This document shows positions 1-8,756 of a stretch of 64,000 nucleotides of DNA, piece after piece (position 1 is the stretch's first letter; the number at the start of each line of letters is the position of its first letter). Origin of the DNA: Fundicoccus sp052116145 (GTDB lineage Bacteria; Bacillota; Bacilli; Lactobacillales; Aerococcaceae); NCBI RefSeq assembly GCF_052116145.1, contig NZ_JBQKLQ010000005.1, forward strand, positions 151,018 to 215,017, in the 5' to 3' direction. The notes beneath the pieces are model-generated. The model did not search any database. It had not been told where the DNA came from and saw nothing but the letters and a program-made list of their open reading frames with translations. A program made the translations under genes and the position numbers.

Positions 1-82
1 GTCACTTAGCAAGTTTCCTGATTAATATTTATGAAATTAACTTTCTAACTCAGTCGACAAATTAAAAAGGAAGATTTTGAAG

Positions 83-127
83 TGACCCCCGAAAGTTAGA
101 GTTAAAAATCTAACTTTACGGGGGGCG
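83..127. repeat. IS left-end hairpin (TGACCCCC type)
   Basis: The stretch begins TGACCCCCGAAAGTTAGA and folds back on itself, with the other arm ending in GGGGGG. It directly precedes the transposase fragment at 133. A closely related palindrome lies at 16316-16370. This fits the terminal inverted repeat of an IS3-family (IS150-like) element, but the family call is from memory. Confidence 0.6.
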
Positions 128-132
128 TTTTT

Positions 133-483
133 GTGTCACAAAAGCATTCATATAAATTCAAATTAAAGGTTGTCGAAGAGTATCTAACTGAGACATTAGG
201 TTACACCTTACTCGCTAAGAAACACCATATTTCAACGACAAGTTTGATTGAAATATGGGTTAACCAATTCAAAACCAATGGGAAAGAAGGCCTTAAAACC
301 AAACGACGAAATGCAACCTATCCTTTAAATTTTTTAGTTAAATGTTTTAAGATTTAAGCAAGACACGGGTGCGTCCTATATAGACACAGCGAATGCTTTT
401 GGTATAAGTGAGCCATCCATCATAGCCAACTGGCATCGTCAATACGAAAGGTTTGGCACCCAAGGTCTGAATAATCCGCAATG
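133..483 (+). pseudogene. IS3-family transposase OrfA fragment, frameshifted and truncated
   Basis: From a GTG at 133 the frame encodes a helix-turn-helix segment (KFKLKVVEEYL, LAKKHHIS, WVNQFKTNGKEGLK) typical of the N-terminal part of IS150-like OrfA. The frame breaks near 330-357. A second HTH segment resumes in another frame (IDTANAFGISEPSIIANWH, then RFGTQGLNNPQ) and stops at about 483. OrfA proteins of this group carry two such HTH units, so the order is right, but OrfB is absent. The fragment abuts unrelated PTS sequence on the opposite strand. It is non-functional debris of an IS whose left end is at 83. Confidence 0.75.
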
Positions 484-632
484 ATTTCATTAGCCATATC
501 TTTAAAGGTGATGGCGGTAATTAAGTGATTTTGCCCGTGTACCATCAGTAAGGACAAGGCAACTGGATCGCCACTTGCTTCTTGGGATAACAAAGCAGTT
601 TGGGCGTGGTGGGCTTCAATCAGCGCTGCTCA
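481..632 (-). pseudogene. PTS lactose/cellobiose IIA domain fragment
   Basis: Read on the minus strand, an uninterrupted stretch encodes ALIEAHHAQTALL followed by SLLMVHGQNHLITAITFKD. This matches the C-terminal part of lactose/cellobiose-type PTS EIIA, where the first histidine motif and the H-(A/G)-Q-(D/N)-H-L motif are characteristic. A stop lies just upstream and the downstream end runs into the IS fragment at about 481. Neither the start nor the natural end is present. I infer that an IS insertion and deletion destroyed a PTS operon here. The stretch 632-780 beyond it could not be assigned. Confidence 0.7.
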
Positions 633-792
633 GGCTAATAGATGTACGTCAGCTTTTTCAAACAAGTTGCTTAGTCTATTGTTGGCCCCTTATCACGGGT
701 AAACAAAGAAATACTCAAAAACTACACCCAAGACCTGAAAAAAGCCGTCGACCTCGCATCCTAACAGTTAGGATATGAAGGGAATAAACGAA

Positions 793-833
793 AAATAGTC
801 CAAGCAATTTATTTTAAACTGCTTGGACTATTT
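793..833. terminator. Strong hairpin, probable terminator
   Basis: The arms AAATAGTCCAAGCA and TGCTTGGACTATTT pair almost perfectly around an AT-rich loop. It sits between IS/PTS debris and the 3' end of the minus-strand ORF at 879, and A/T-rich flanks allow either direction. Confidence 0.6.
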
Positions 834-878
834 ATACTTACACGCCAGATTCAAATGTACATTTTATTTTCCGTATCA

Positions 879-1232
879 TTAGAGCCTTTCAGGTATGAAT
901 AATCGTTGCTCATTATCTTCTGTTACGATATATAGCAACTCTTGATCTTGATTAGGCAAAGAGATGACTTCATTTATCATTTCATCGATATCTCTATTAC
1001 GAGATAAAGCTTCAGTAGTAGTCAATAATTTCTGATTTATATCGGCTAGTCTTTCTTCAACTTTGGCCACTTCTCGCTTAGGCAAACCTGTTACGACGGA
1101 CTTAAGCCCCTTACTTGACGCCTCACCAATATTTTTTGAAAACTTTCCAACAGACCCAGAAAACTTCTCAACTTGTCCAGGTAATTTTAATCCCTTTTTC
1201 TTAGCTTTGTCTTCATCCTTATCCTTTTTCAA
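879..1232 (-). CDS. Hypothetical charged protein, probably 5'-truncated
   Basis: Encodes about 117 residues from a TTG codon. The N-terminal 30 residues are lysine-rich (KKDKDEDKAKKKG). A heptad-like stretch KVEERLADINQKLLTTTEAL suggests a short coiled coil, and the C-terminal half resembles a small compact domain. The open frame continues upstream to a stop at about 1290 without any ATG, GTG or ribosome site, and that upstream edge meets the palindromic repeat at 1288. I therefore suspect the gene has lost its start. No family was recognised. Confidence 0.4.
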   Translation of the reverse strand: MKKDKDEDKAKKKGLKLPGQVEKFSGSVGKFSKNIGEASSKGLKSVVTGLPKREVAKVEERLADINQKLLTTTEALSRNRDIDEMINEVISLPNQDQELLYIVTEDNEQRLFIPERL

Positions 1233-1287
1233 AAACGGTAAGTTGCTAGAATTTTCGCTAAAACTTTCCAGAAAGAACTGCGTTTCA

Positions 1288-1333
1288 GATTATGAGCGAG
1301 TTGGTGCTTCAGCACTTACTCGCTAACATGCGT
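1288..1333. repeat. Palindromic repeat, copy 1
   Basis: This copy carries GCGAGTTGGTGCT and the near-complement AGCACTTACTCGC, so it forms a stem of about 13 bp. A second copy lies at 1450-1497. The two differ at a few positions, some of which fall in paired bases, suggesting a small dispersed REP/BOX-like element. Confidence 0.6.
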
Positions 1334-1449
1334 ATATTGGTTTAATTAATAATGGTACTTGTACTATACAATTGAATCAGAACATTCAGAAGCTACTCTA
1401 TTTCAGCTTAGTTTGCATCACACTTTGTGTGATACGGCACTATTCTTCC

Positions 1450-1497
1450 ATCTTATAAGCGAGTTGACGCTTTAGCACATACTCGCTTAAATGCGTT
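1450..1497. repeat. Palindromic repeat, copy 2
   Basis: Second copy of the element at 1288, with arms AAGCGAGT and ACTCGCTT and a closely similar flank ending in ATGCGT. It lies just downstream of trpA (minus strand) and could act as its 3' processing or termination hairpin, although there is no clear U-tract. Confidence 0.6.
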
Positions 1498-1531
1498 AGA
1501 AGTCTCCTGTCTGAACGCCCTGTCTCACATC

Positions 1532-2302
1532 CTATCTTAAAGCGGCTTGCATTTCATGGATGTAGTCGTAAATGTAAGGCTTTGCTTTTTCACCGTGGGT
1601 TTCCACTAGACGCACAATCCCACTCCCTACGATCACGCCATCTGCTTTAGCTGCAATATCTTTAACCTGACTAGGTCGGTTGATACCAAAGCCAACTGCT
1701 ACTGGAATATCTGAAACTGCCCGAATTTCAGCAACCATAGCTGAAATATCCGTTGTGATATTTGAACGGACCCCAGTTACCCCCATTGAAGATACTAAAT
1801 AAATAAACCCTTCCGCCTCTTTAGCAATCGCTCGAATTCGATTTTTTGACGTTGGGGCTATCAAAGTGATCACTTCAATCCCATATTGGCTAGCAACTAG
1901 TTTAACTTCTTCTTGTTCTTCAAAAGGTAAATCAGGGATAATAATACCCGAAATACCAATTTCCTGACACTTGGCGAAGAAATTGTCATAACCGTAAACA
2001 AAAACTGGGTTTAAATAAGTCATAAAAACTAATGGTACATGTATTTTACCTTTTAAATCAGCCACCATATCAAAGACATTATTCAAGCGCACCCCTGCTG
2101 ATAAGGCCCGAACGCTCGCATTTTCTACGACTGGTCCTTCAGCGATTGGATCTGAAAATGGAATCCCGATTTCAATCAGGTCAGCCCCTGCTTCTTGGGC
2201 AGCTAGGATATTTTCAGCTGATTGGTCCAGGTTGGGATCGCCTGCCATCAAATAGGTGATAAAGGCTTTTTTATCTTGGAATGCTTCAGCTATTTTACTC
2301 AT
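1532..2302 (-). CDS. trpA: Tryptophan synthase alpha subunit
   Basis: TrpA cleaves indole-3-glycerol phosphate to indole and glyceraldehyde 3-phosphate in complex with TrpB. The product is 256 residues, the normal length. The active-site segment reads LIEIGIPFSDPIAEGP. The first catalytic glutamate is E44. The usual second acid, an aspartate in ADGP of the E. coli enzyme, is glutamate (E55) here, a variant I believe occurs in other Firmicutes. The start chosen is ATG-AGT-AAA at 2302, preceded by AAAGGAG. A longer frame to 2341 lacks a ribosome site. It overlaps the trpB stop by 8 bases, so translation is probably coupled. Last gene of the trp operon. Confidence 0.95.
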   Translation of the reverse strand: MSKIAEAFQDKKAFITYLMAGDPNLDQSAENILAAQEAGADLIEIGIPFSDPIAEGPVVENASVRALSAGVRLNNVFDMVADLKGKIHVPLVFMTYLNPVFVYGYDNFFAKCQEIGISGIIIPDLPFEEQEEVKLVASQYGIEVITLIAPTSKNRIRAIAKEAEGFIYLVSSMGVTGVRSNITTDISAMVAEIRAVSDIPVAVGFGINRPSQVKDIAAKADGVIVGSGIVRLVETHGEKAKPYIYDYIHEMQAALR

Positions 2303-3479
2303 AAATCTCTTCTCCTTTATAACGGGCAATGGCTGCCACATCCTTGTCCCCGCGTCCTGATAAACAAATCACAATGCTTTGGTCTGGTGACATGGTTGGG
2401 GCCAGCTTCTTAGCGTAAGCCACAGCATGTGCTGATTCAATCGCTGGAATAATCCCTTCTATTCTAGATAAATATTCGAAGGCAGCTACCGCTTCATCGT
2501 CTGTTACCGGTACATATTCAGCGCGCCCAACTTCATTTAAACGGGCGTGTTCTGGGCCGATGCCTGGGTAGTCAAGCCCCGCTGAAATAGAATAAACTGG
2601 TGCAATTTGACCATATTCATCTTGGCAAAACAAGCTCTTCATACCGTGGAAAATACCTCTCGTCCCCTTAGCAATAGTCGCTGCATGTTGAGTGGTATGA
2701 ATGCCTTTTCCAGCCGCCTCACACCCAATTAACCGAACTCCTTCATCTTCAATAAAGTGGTAGAAAGTCCCAATAGCATTAGACCCACCACCCACACAAG
2801 CAATGACCGCATCCGGTAATTGCCCGTGATTTTTCTGGAATTCATCTTTAATTTCACGAGAAATCACACTTTGGAAGTCACGCACCATAGTTGGATATGG
2901 ATGAGGCCCCATGACAGAACCTAGAACATAATGGGTATCCTCCACCCGGTTACTCCATTCACGCATGGTTTCATTCACCGCATCCTTCAAGGTTTTGGTC
3001 CCCTTAGCCACACTGTTAACCTTAGCCCCTAACAATTCCATCCGAAAGACATTCAAAGCTTGGCGATCTGTATCTTCTTGCCCCATAAAAATCTCACATT
3101 CCATCTTCAACAAGGCCGCCGCTGTTGCTGTCGCCACCCCGTGCTGACCAGCCCCAGTTTCTGCAATTAAACGGGTTTTCCCCATTTTTTTCGCCAACAA
3201 GGCTTGCCCTAGGACATTATTAATTTTGTGCGACCCGGTATGGTTCAAGTCTTCTCTTTTTAAATAGACCTTGGCCCCGCCTAAATCAGCCGTCATATTC
3301 TCTGCATAATATAAACGCGACGGACGACCAGCATAATCATTTAATAAAGTCGTCAACTCCGCCTGAAATGCCTCTTCATTCTTATAAAAATTGTAGGCTT
3401 CCTCCACCCGTTGCACTTCAGCCATCAAGGTTTCTGGAATATACTGGCCACCAAAGTCGCCAAATCTACCATTAGTCAT
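2295..3479 (-). CDS. trpB: Tryptophan synthase beta subunit
   Basis: PLP enzyme that condenses indole with L-serine to give tryptophan. It has 394 residues, the usual length. The PLP lysine lies in HTGSHKINN (K85). The catalytic-loop segment ETGAGQHG and the phosphate-binding GGGSNA are all present. It overlaps trpF by 8 bases upstream and trpA by 8 bases downstream. This tight packing supports a single transcript and a coupled TrpA-TrpB complex. Nothing appears broken. Confidence 0.97.
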   Translation of the reverse strand: MTNGRFGDFGGQYIPETLMAEVQRVEEAYNFYKNEEAFQAELTTLLNDYAGRPSRLYYAENMTADLGGAKVYLKREDLNHTGSHKINNVLGQALLAKKMGKTRLIAETGAGQHGVATATAAALLKMECEIFMGQEDTDRQALNVFRMELLGAKVNSVAKGTKTLKDAVNETMREWSNRVEDTHYVLGSVMGPHPYPTMVRDFQSVISREIKDEFQKNHGQLPDAVIACVGGGSNAIGTFYHFIEDEGVRLIGCEAAGKGIHTTQHAATIAKGTRGIFHGMKSLFCQDEYGQIAPVYSISAGLDYPGIGPEHARLNEVGRAEYVPVTDDEAVAAFEYLSRIEGIIPAIESAHAVAYAKKLAPTMSPDQSIVICLSGRGDKDVAAIARYKGEEIYE

Positions 3480-4086
3480 GTGTTACCTCCCGTATTTTCG
3501 CTACGAATTTCTGCATTTTCACTGGATCCTTTACCCCGTCTGTTTCAAGTGACGACGACGCGTCTACCGCATATGGTCGGACCACTTTTAAGGCCTCTTC
3601 AATATTTCCAATCCCTAGACCTCCAGCCAGAAAAAAGGGCTTCTCTTGGTATGCTGACACCATTTGCCAATCAAATATCTTCCCTGAACCACCGCGGCTA
3701 GGACTCAAGCTGTCGAATAATAAATAGTCAGCTTGATTTGGATCTACCACCAATTCATCCCCAACCGCAACCGATTTGATAATGTGTTGGTCAACTTGAC
3801 CCTTCAAATGTGCAATATAAGCCTGGTCTTCTTCGCCGTGTAACTGGACTAAATCAATAGTCCCCGCCTGACAAATCGCCACAATCTCTTCAATTGGGGC
3901 ATTTACAAAAACGCCCACCGTTTGAATATCCGCCGCTAAATCACGTCTAAAACTTGCCGCTAAGTCAGGCTTCACATACCGCTTGGTTTCTGGCACAAAG
4001 ATAAACCCCACATAATCTGGTTTAGCCGCATTCGCTGCCTCAATATCTTCCGGCCTTCTCAAGCCACAAATTTTCACTTTAATCAT
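3472..4086 (-). CDS. trpF: Phosphoribosylanthranilate isomerase
   Basis: Catalyses the Amadori rearrangement of phosphoribosylanthranilate to CdRP. It has 204 residues and the typical beginning KVKICGL with the catalytic cysteine at position 7. Further along are LLFDS (general acid aspartate region) and the phosphate-binding DASSSLET segment near the C terminus. It is a stand-alone enzyme, not fused to trpC as in enterics. It touches trpC end-to-start at 4086 and overlaps trpB. Confidence 0.94.
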   Translation of the reverse strand: MIKVKICGLRRPEDIEAANAAKPDYVGFIFVPETKRYVKPDLAASFRRDLAADIQTVGVFVNAPIEEIVAICQAGTIDLVQLHGEEDQAYIAHLKGQVDQHIIKSVAVGDELVVDPNQADYLLFDSLSPSRGGSGKIFDWQMVSAYQEKPFFLAGGLGIGNIEEALKVVRPYAVDASSSLETDGVKDPVKMQKFVAKIREVTHD

Positions 4087-4868
4087 TACAAAGCCCCTTT
4101 AAGTTCACTTAATTTCACTTGCTTATCCTCAGCCAACATCATAGATTCACCGATTAAAACCGCGTCCACCCGGTTGTCATGCAATAATTTGATATCCGCT
4201 GCTGTCTTAATCCCACTCTCAGCAACAAATACCGTGTCATCCGGCGTCAGATTTCTCAAGCGAATCGAATTTTGGAAGTCCACTTCAAAGTTATGTAAAT
4301 TTCGGTTGTTGACCCCGATAATTCGGCTACCAGCTTCAATGGCCATGGCGATTTCATCCGCATCATGGGCTTCCACTAAAACCGACAAGCCCAATTCGTC
4401 CGCTAAGGAAATGTATTCGGCCAACTGGTCTGGACTTAAGATTGCACAAATCAATAGTATAGCGTCCGCCCCGATTGCCCGAGCTTGGTAGATTTGGTAA
4501 GGGTCGATCACAAAATCTTTCCGCAAAATGGGAATATCCACTGCTTGGCTAATTTCCTGTAAGTATTGGTTGCGCCCTTGGAAATAATCTTCTTCTGTTA
4601 AAACCGATAAGGCCGTCGCTCCAGCCGCTTGGTAATCTTTGGCAATGTCCACATAAGGGAACTCTTTAGCAATTAAACCCTTTGATGGCGAGGCTTTTTT
4701 CACTTCGCATATAAAAGACATGTCCCCTTCTTTCAAGGCTTGTTCAAAAGCAAATGGTGGCAAATGACGGTCTGGAAAAGTCACCAACAATTCTTCCAAA
4801 GGTGTTTTCAGCTTATCCTCGGCTACCCTTTTTCCCCGGGTAATAACAATTTCATCTAAGATACTCAT
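4086..4868 (-). CDS. trpC: Indole-3-glycerol phosphate synthase
   Basis: Closes the indole ring of CdRP to give indole-3-glycerol phosphate. It has 260 residues. Family motifs visible are FICEVKKASPSKG near the N-terminal third with its catalytic lysine, ILRKDFVIDPYQI, VLVEAHD, IGVNNRNL and the phosphate-binding AESGI. The ATG at 4868 overlaps the trpD stop by 4 bases, consistent with coupled translation in the trp operon. Confidence 0.95.
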   Translation of the reverse strand: MSILDEIVITRGKRVAEDKLKTPLEELLVTFPDRHLPPFAFEQALKEGDMSFICEVKKASPSKGLIAKEFPYVDIAKDYQAAGATALSVLTEEDYFQGRNQYLQEISQAVDIPILRKDFVIDPYQIYQARAIGADAILLICAILSPDQLAEYISLADELGLSVLVEAHDADEIAMAIEAGSRIIGVNNRNLHNFEVDFQNSIRLRNLTPDDTVFVAESGIKTAADIKLLHDNRVDAVLIGESMMLAEDKQVKLSELKGAL

Positions 4869-5893
4869 GCAATGACCTCCTGACCAATAAGGTTTGTTGC
4901 GGCAATAAATTCATCTAATTTGGCTTTAGCCTTACCTGAATCAAGCATTTCTTCAGCCAGTCGAACACAGTCGCGTAAAGACAATTCATCTTTACCCATG
5001 TACAGGCAGCAAGCCGCGTTCATGACAACGATATTGCGGCGGGCACCTTGTTCACCGTTTAAAATATCTAAAGCGATTTGAGCATTCTCTTCTGGGTCTC
5101 CACCGATTAGCTCGCTCAATTGACCACGTTCAAGGCCGAATTGTTCTGGGGTAATAAAGTAGCTAGTTACCTTACCATCATTGACTTCACAAATAGTTGT
5201 GGTATCCGTAATTGTAATTTCGTCCAAGCCGTCATGACCGTGAACCACCATAGCCCGTTTCACATTCAATTGGTTTAATACTTGAGCAAGCGGTTCCACT
5301 AATTTCTCGTCGTATACACCTAATAACTGTTTGGTTGCACCCGCTGGATTGGCTAAGGGACCTAGAATATTGAACATGGTACGGGCCCCTAATTGTTTAC
5401 GGACAGGCGCCACATGTTTCATGGCTGAATGGTAAGTTTGGGCGATCATAAAGCAGAAGTCTGTTTCCTCTAAGATTTGTGCACTTTGGTCCGCCGTTAG
5501 GAAAATGTTTGCGCCCAAGGCTTCCAGTACATCCGCTGACCCACATTTACTCGATACTGACCGGTTACCATGTTTGGCTACCGCAACACCAGCCGCCGCA
5601 ACGACAAAGGAAGAAATGGTTGAAATGTTGAAGGAGTTTAGCTCATCCCCACCCGTCCCAACAATATCAAGGACGTCCTTTTTCGCGGATAATTTAAGGC
5701 CCTTATCTCGCATGACTTCAGCTGAAGCAGTAATTTCGTCAATTGTTTCACCCTTCATCCGCAAAGCCGCAAGGTAAGCACCCATTTGACTGTCAGTAGC
5801 TTCCCCTTCCATCATTTGGTTCATAACCTGGCCTGCCGTTTCTTTAGATAAATCATTGCCTAAGAATAATTCATTAATCGCCTTGTTAATCAT
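4865..5893 (-). CDS. trpD: Anthranilate phosphoribosyltransferase
   Basis: Transfers the phosphoribosyl group of PRPP to anthranilate. It has 342 residues. The PRPP/Mg site GTGGDELNSFN and the long conserved segment KHGNRSVSSKCGSADVLEALG are intact, as is the substrate segment beginning HHAV-like (HSAMKHVAPVRKQLG). It overlaps trpG by 8 bases and trpC by 4. It is separate from the glutaminase gene trpG, unlike the enteric trpGD fusion. Confidence 0.95.
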   Translation of the reverse strand: MINKAINELFLGNDLSKETAGQVMNQMMEGEATDSQMGAYLAALRMKGETIDEITASAEVMRDKGLKLSAKKDVLDIVGTGGDELNSFNISTISSFVVAAAGVAVAKHGNRSVSSKCGSADVLEALGANIFLTADQSAQILEETDFCFMIAQTYHSAMKHVAPVRKQLGARTMFNILGPLANPAGATKQLLGVYDEKLVEPLAQVLNQLNVKRAMVVHGHDGLDEITITDTTTICEVNDGKVTSYFITPEQFGLERGQLSELIGGDPEENAQIALDILNGEQGARRNIVVMNAACCLYMGKDELSLRDCVRLAEEMLDSGKAKAKLDEFIAATNLIGQEVIA

Positions 5894-6473
5894 GAGTATT
5901 TCCTCCTACTTTAAGAAAATTCTGAATCATCGTTTCGCCTGAAGGTGTCAGTATCGACTCGGGATGGAACTGGACGCCAAACATTGGATATTTACGGTGA
6001 CGCACAGCCATCACCTCACCCTTGTCCGATTCGGCAATCACCAATAGCTCATCCGGCATACTTTGTCGGTCCGCAATCAGCGAATGGTAGCGGGCTACTG
6101 GCACAACTGGCGGTAACCCTCTAAAAATCTCACTCCCACTCGCCACATGAATGGTCGACTGTTTCCCGTGGACAGCCGGTTGGGCATGAATAATATCCGC
6201 CCCGTAAGCTAGACACATCGCTTGAAGACCTAGACAAACCCCTAAAATTGGAAAGTGGTCAGCCAATTCTTTGGTGACAGCTACTGTGACGCCTGCATCC
6301 TCCGGTCGTCCTGGACCAGGAGAGATGACAATATGTGAGGGACTTAAATCAATAATTTCTTCGATGGTGACTTGGTCATTTCGCACAACTTGGATGGCTT
6401 CACCCGTATTCTTGCCGATCAATTGGTAGAGATTGTAGGTAAAGCTGTCGTAGTTATCAATCAGTAAAATCAT
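5886..6473 (-). CDS. trpG: Anthranilate synthase glutaminase component
   Basis: Class I glutamine amidotransferase that supplies ammonia to TrpE. It has 195 residues. The nucleophile cysteine is in LGVCLGLQ (C80) and the His/Glu pair is in VQFHPES. SPGPGRPEDAG forms the oxyanion region. TrpG-type subunits sometimes double as PabA for folate synthesis; no pabB is in the window to judge this. It starts 2 bases after trpE and overlaps trpD. Confidence 0.95.
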   Translation of the reverse strand: MILLIDNYDSFTYNLYQLIGKNTGEAIQVVRNDQVTIEEIIDLSPSHIVISPGPGRPEDAGVTVAVTKELADHFPILGVCLGLQAMCLAYGADIIHAQPAVHGKQSTIHVASGSEIFRGLPPVVPVARYHSLIADRQSMPDELLVIAESDKGEVMAVRHRKYPMFGVQFHPESILTPSGETMIQNFLKVGGNTHD

Positions 6474-6475
6474 GG

Positions 6476-7939
6476 TTACGCCTCCTCGTGTCCTAATGCT
6501 ATCATCATGGCTTTGGCCTTGTTCTTCGTTTCTAAGTATTCTTTTTCAGGATCTGAATCTGCCACAATCCCTGCGCCAGATTGGACAAAGACTTGGTCAT
6601 TCTTCAAGACAGCCATCCGGATCCCGATACACATATCCATGTTGCCGGCAAAGTCGATATACCCTAAAGCACCGCCATATGGGCCTCGTTTGGTATTTTC
6701 AATTTCATCAATCAATTGGCAGGCCCGAATCTTAGGGGCACCGGATAAAGTACCCGCTGGTAGTGCTGATTTTAAGACATCTAAACAAGTCGCGTCTGGT
6801 CTGACTTTGGCTGTTACCTTGGATGAAATGTGGCTGACGTGTGAAAACTGCTTGATGGCTCTGTATTCACTGACTTCTAGGGTACCGAATTCAGCGACCT
6901 TTCCGATATCGTTGCGGGCTAAGTCAACAAGCATGTCATGTTCGGCCAACTCTTTTTCATTTTCCAAAAGGCCTTCAACCAATGCTCTATCTTCCGCATC
7001 CGTTGCCCCGCGCGGTACAGTACCGGCTAATGGGAAGGATGAAGCGACACCGTTACGAACAGAGACCAGGGTTTCCGGTGATGCACACGCGATTTCTAAG
7101 TCATCGAAATGCATGTAGACCATGTAAGGTGACGGGTTAATCGTCCGAAGCAGGCGATAAGTTTGTAGTAATGACCCGGAAAAAGGGGCCTTAAACCGGT
7201 TGGATACCACCGCTTGGAAGATGTCACCCTCCACAATATGGTGTTGGATTTTCTCTACGATACGCTCGTAATCTTCTTGGCTAAACAAAGCTTCAAAATC
7301 GCCCACCGCTTGGGTCAAGTCCTCATCGCGAACATGGTCTGGACGCATAATCAGCTGCTCCATATCCTTCAAGTCTGTAGCCCCTTGGATGTAGTTTTCT
7401 TCTAATTTATCGGTTTCAATATTGACGATTAAGACAATCTTTTGGCGGAAGTGATCAAAGGCAATGACCTTATCCATCAACATGAAATGGTAGTCCCGGA
7501 AATTTTCTGGGTTATTTTTCGTTAACTGTAGAGATGGTTCCGTATATTTGATGCAGTCATAAGACAAGTAACCAACCAAACCACCTGTAAAAGGCGGTAA
7601 ATAATCAATACTTGGGCTCTTATAACGGTCAAGGATATCGTTCAAGGATGCTAGTGGATCATCTGCTTGGAAGCTTTCTTCTTGCTTGCCCTCTTGCACG
7701 GTTACTTGACCGTCTGTTGAGTAGATCGACAAGTTCGGTTTATAGCCAATAAAAGAATAACGGCTCCAGTTATCCTTATTCACCACACTCTCCAGTAGGT
7801 AGAAGTGGTCGGATTGTTTGCTGATCGTTCTCAGCACTTCGATTGAGGTTGCTACATCGGAAAAAATTTCTAAAGCAATTGGAATAATCGTATGGTCTTT
7901 GGCTAACTGTCTCGCCTCTTCTAAACTTGGTCTAATCAT
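6476..7939 (-). CDS. trpE: Anthranilate synthase component I
   Basis: Converts chorismate plus ammonia to anthranilate, the committed step of tryptophan synthesis. It has 487 residues. The chorismate-binding core shows the expected signature pieces PLAGTVPRG, ARNDIGKV, SHVSHISS, LPAGTLSGAPKIRA, RGPYGGALGY and SGAGIVADSDPEKE. An N-terminal LLES segment resembles the tryptophan feedback site. First gene of trpEGDCFBA, with AAAGGAG upstream of the ATG. The 390-base leader in front is a T-box, so transcription responds to uncharged tRNA-Trp. Confidence 0.96.
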   Translation of the reverse strand: MIRPSLEEARQLAKDHTIIPIALEIFSDVATSIEVLRTISKQSDHFYLLESVVNKDNWSRYSFIGYKPNLSIYSTDGQVTVQEGKQEESFQADDPLASLNDILDRYKSPSIDYLPPFTGGLVGYLSYDCIKYTEPSLQLTKNNPENFRDYHFMLMDKVIAFDHFRQKIVLIVNIETDKLEENYIQGATDLKDMEQLIMRPDHVRDEDLTQAVGDFEALFSQEDYERIVEKIQHHIVEGDIFQAVVSNRFKAPFSGSLLQTYRLLRTINPSPYMVYMHFDDLEIACASPETLVSVRNGVASSFPLAGTVPRGATDAEDRALVEGLLENEKELAEHDMLVDLARNDIGKVAEFGTLEVSEYRAIKQFSHVSHISSKVTAKVRPDATCLDVLKSALPAGTLSGAPKIRACQLIDEIENTKRGPYGGALGYIDFAGNMDMCIGIRMAVLKNDQVFVQSGAGIVADSDPEKEYLETKNKAKAMMIALGHEEA

Positions 7940-8014
7940 TGTCGTACGCTCCTTTTAATTCATTATTAAAATCATAAAATTACGGCTAGTCATGACGATT
8001 GGGGCGAAAACAAC

Positions 8015-8326
8015 AAAAAAAGCATCCATCCATGACTTATACAAGTCAAGGACGGGTGCTCTAAAAACATCCGCGGTACCACCTTGAATTTACAGACACT
8101 ACGCCTGTACGCTCTGCAGGATACTAACATATCCCTCGCAACTGACGTATGCGTCACGTCGCAGAATAATCAGAAGTTTATCTCCAAAAATACACTTCCT
8201 TTAACTGCGCCCTCCGTGGTCCATTTGATGCACTGCGTTGTGCGAGGCTCTCAGTAACCCCCACTCCCTGTAACTGCACGTTACACCGTTATCTCCACTT
8301 CATTGGTTTAAAGTTGTTATTCGATT
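8015..8326 (-). promoter_or_regulatory. T-box leader, tryptophan specifier
   Basis: Read on the minus strand, the leader contains the T-box core GGTGGTACCGCGG (8071-8083). It ends in a terminator hairpin (8021-8060, arms AGCACCCGTCC and GGATGGATGCT) followed by seven T residues. The specifier region reads CAAATGGACC with TGG at 8221-8223, followed by the usual purine. Uncharged tRNA-Trp should stabilise the antiterminator and allow trpEGDCFBA expression. Confidence 0.93.
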
Positions 8327-8332
8327 AACTAG

Positions 8333-8362
8333 ATTATAACGGGACAGGCAAAAAGAAGTCAA
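8333..8362 (-). promoter_or_regulatory. trp operon promoter
   Basis: Minus-strand TTGACT (8357-8362) and TATAAT (8333-8338) are separated by 18 bases, close to the sigma-A consensus. Transcription would start near 8326, at the 5' end of the T-box leader. Confidence 0.85.
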
Positions 8363-8425
8363 GGGTTTTATTAACAGAACATTAAAAATATGGATGTTTC
8401 AATCATTATATCTTAATTATTCATA

Positions 8426-8566
8426 TCAAATGTTCATTGCAATTTCTTTACCCATTTTAGGTATCTCAGAAACAAAATTCATAATTTTATCCTTGGAAAG
8501 GTTTCTAAAACTATCTATATTGAGCATCCTATTCAGTTCTTTTTCATTATTTAAACTTTTGACCAT
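8426..8566 (-). CDS. Small hypothetical protein, possibly truncated
   Basis: The 46-residue frame starts at an ATG with AAGGAG well placed before it. It encodes MVKSLNNEKELNRMLNIDSF, then LSKDKIMNFVSEIPKM. The sequence looks helical and charged, and the end is abrupt. It reminds me of the N-terminal part of a longer Gram-positive hypothetical family, which would make this a 3'-truncated gene; that is memory-based and weak. An upstream extension to 8611 has no ribosome site. Confidence 0.4.
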   Translation of the reverse strand: MVKSLNNEKELNRMLNIDSFRNLSKDKIMNFVSEIPKMGKEIAMNI

Positions 8567-8756
8567 AACTTTTCTCCTTATTATAACTTCACGAAACTTT
8601 TCTCGCTGCATACATCAACAAAATCAATCGTCATAAATTTAGCCAAATAATACTACAGCGCGAATTTAGATTTCAGCTACCACTTAACTTAAATGTAATA
8701 TATACCATTTCTTCCAAATCAAGCAACAAATTATAAATTAATTGAAGCAACAATAA

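Noticed and set aside
575..778. Plus-strand 67-codon ORF
   Set aside because: It is a shadow over the PTS IIA relic and unassigned debris; no motif or ribosome site.
1063..1326. Plus-strand 87-codon ORF
   Set aside because: Antisense to the minus-strand hypothetical gene, ending in the palindromic repeat.
8394..8636. Plus-strand hydrophobic ORF
   Set aside because: Antisense to the small minus-strand ORF with a ribosome site; AT-rich codons mimic a membrane protein.
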